Assembly (NCBI GenBank): GCA_963741135.1 | Contig: CAVUHC010000002.1 | Coordinates: 682,001 to 746,000, forward strand | DNA from: Gp6-AA40 sp963741135 | GTDB lineage: Bacteria; Acidobacteriota; Vicinamibacteria; Vicinamibacterales; UBA2999 | DNA length: 64,000 bases | Reading direction: 5' to 3' | Shown: positions 63,464 through 64,000 of the stretch, piece by piece | How the letters are laid out: each line of letters opens with the position of its first letter | Position numbering within the stretch: the first letter of the stretch is position 1 | Program-made: the position numbers and the translations under genes | Notes under the pieces: model-generated | The model's input: only the letters and a program-made list of their open reading frames with translations | Databases searched by the model: none | What the model was told of the DNA's origin: nothing

Positions 63464-64000
63464 ATGCTCCGCGGTATCCGCACTGTTCCCATTCTTCTGT
63501 TCCTGGCGCTCGCCGCGGCCAGCCCGGCGCGGGCTCAGGTGAGCCTTGTCGGCGATTGGAGCAGCCGCATCCACGAAGACTCGACACGCAACGGCCCGAC
63601 GATTGGCGAGTTCGAGGGACTGCCCTTTACGCCGCAGGCGCTGGCGCACGCCGACGCGTGGAGCGAGTCGCGGCTCACCGTCGTCGAACGCCAGTGCGTG
63701 CCGAATGGCGTGGCCTGGGCATTTCGCGGACCAGCCCAGATCCGGATCTCGGAGGAGAAGGATCCCACGACGCAGGACCTCGTCGCCATCAAGACGTTCA
63801 TCGCGACCTTCTCGCAGACGCGCACCATCTGGATGGATGGGCGTCCGCATCCCGGCAAGTATGCGCCGCACACCTGGCAGGGGTTCTCGACCGGCACGTG
63901 GCAGGGCAACATGCTGACGGTGAAGACGACGCATCTCAAGCGCTTTTTCCACCGCCGCAACGGGGTGCCGCAGAGCGATCAGGCCACGCTCACCGAGTAC
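63464..64000 (+). CDS. Secreted protein of the W-E-G-D-T-L-V-V family (paralog 7, partial, divergent)
   Basis: The ATG at 63464, three bases after the receptor stop, opens a frame to the window end (179 codons, no stop). Signal peptide about residues 1-25 (ending A-R-A-Q), then S-L-V-G-D-W-S-S-R, the counterpart of the N-block. Near residue 125 come W-M-D-G-R-P-H-P, then F-S-T-G-T-W-Q-G-N-M-L-T-V-K-T, the counterpart of the core with Q for E and N-M for D-T, and R-R-N-G-V-P-Q-S-D-Q. It is a drifted member coupled with a TonB-dependent receptor, as paralogs 2 and 3 are with the other one. Confidence 0.72.
   Translation, partial: MLRGIRTVPILLFLALAAASPARAQVSLVGDWSSRIHEDSTRNGPTIGEFEGLPFTPQALAHADAWSESRLTVVERQCVPNGVAWAFRGPAQIRISEEKDPTTQDLVAIKTFIATFSQTRTIWMDGRPHPGKYAPHTWQGFSTGTWQGNMLTVKTTHLKRFFHRRNGVPQSDQATLTEY

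Overview
The window is about 64 kb of GC-rich bacterial DNA, densely packed on both strands. No rRNA, complete tRNA, CRISPR array, integrase or transposase was found. The gene content points to a soil Acidobacteriota, most likely Vicinamibacteria: two Oar-like TonB-dependent receptors with carboxypeptidase-like N-domains, winged-helix/TPR regulators, DUF6152, a PEP-CTERM protein, Tat-exported amidohydrolase and sulfite-dehydrogenase-like proteins, and many secreted proteins of one unnamed family. This assignment is inference from gene content, not a phylogeny.

Layout. 1-4.4 kb: surface polysaccharide genes (partial GT39-like membrane protein, two GT2 glycosyltransferases, Wzx-type flippase). 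4.6-7.9 kb: small anchored protein, DoxX protein, and an ECF42-type sigma factor between two DGPF (YCII) proteins. 7.9-11.0 kb: extracytoplasmic flavin electron-transfer set (RnfD/NqrB-like protein, ApbE, FMN-binding protein) plus a membrane-anchored LuxR-type regulator. 11.1-14.7 kb: DUF2231, VIT transporter, PEP-CTERM protein, a small hypothetical protein, VOC protein and two gene remnants. 14.9-19.4 kb: first secreted paralog, two wHTH regulators, a methyltransferase. 19.4-24.2 kb: FAD oxidoreductase, an unrecognised 388-residue protein, and a lipoprotein with two class II aldolase domains. 24.3-29.4 kb: DUF6644-type membrane proteins, amino acid dehydrogenase, SDR, MFS exporter. 29.9-31.0 kb: broken regulator and repeat-rich spacer.

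From 31 to 64 kb lies a secreted-protein and catabolic region. Six further copies of the secreted family defined by a G-R-W-E-G-[DN]-T-L-V-V core are spread through it. They sit directly upstream of one TonB-dependent receptor, directly downstream of the other, next to DUF6152, a sulfite-dehydrogenase-like molybdoprotein and its cytochrome c, and as an adjacent pair. Also present are a cyclase, an MBL-fold hydrolase, an LVIVD protein, VapBC, a Tat amidohydrolase, an arylsulfatase, an FG-GAP-like propeller, an alpha/beta hydrolase, an MFS transporter, a TPP enzyme and an aldehyde dehydrogenase. The likely theme is uptake across the outer membrane and periplasmic or cytoplasmic breakdown of small organic compounds; the substrate cannot be read from the sequence.

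Caution on quality. More than twenty single-base frame breaks interrupt otherwise intact genes, nearly all repaired by deleting one base, and they concentrate at 51.8-60.9 kb. This looks like insertion-type sequencing error more than biology. Such genes are given as one CDS with the breaks stated.
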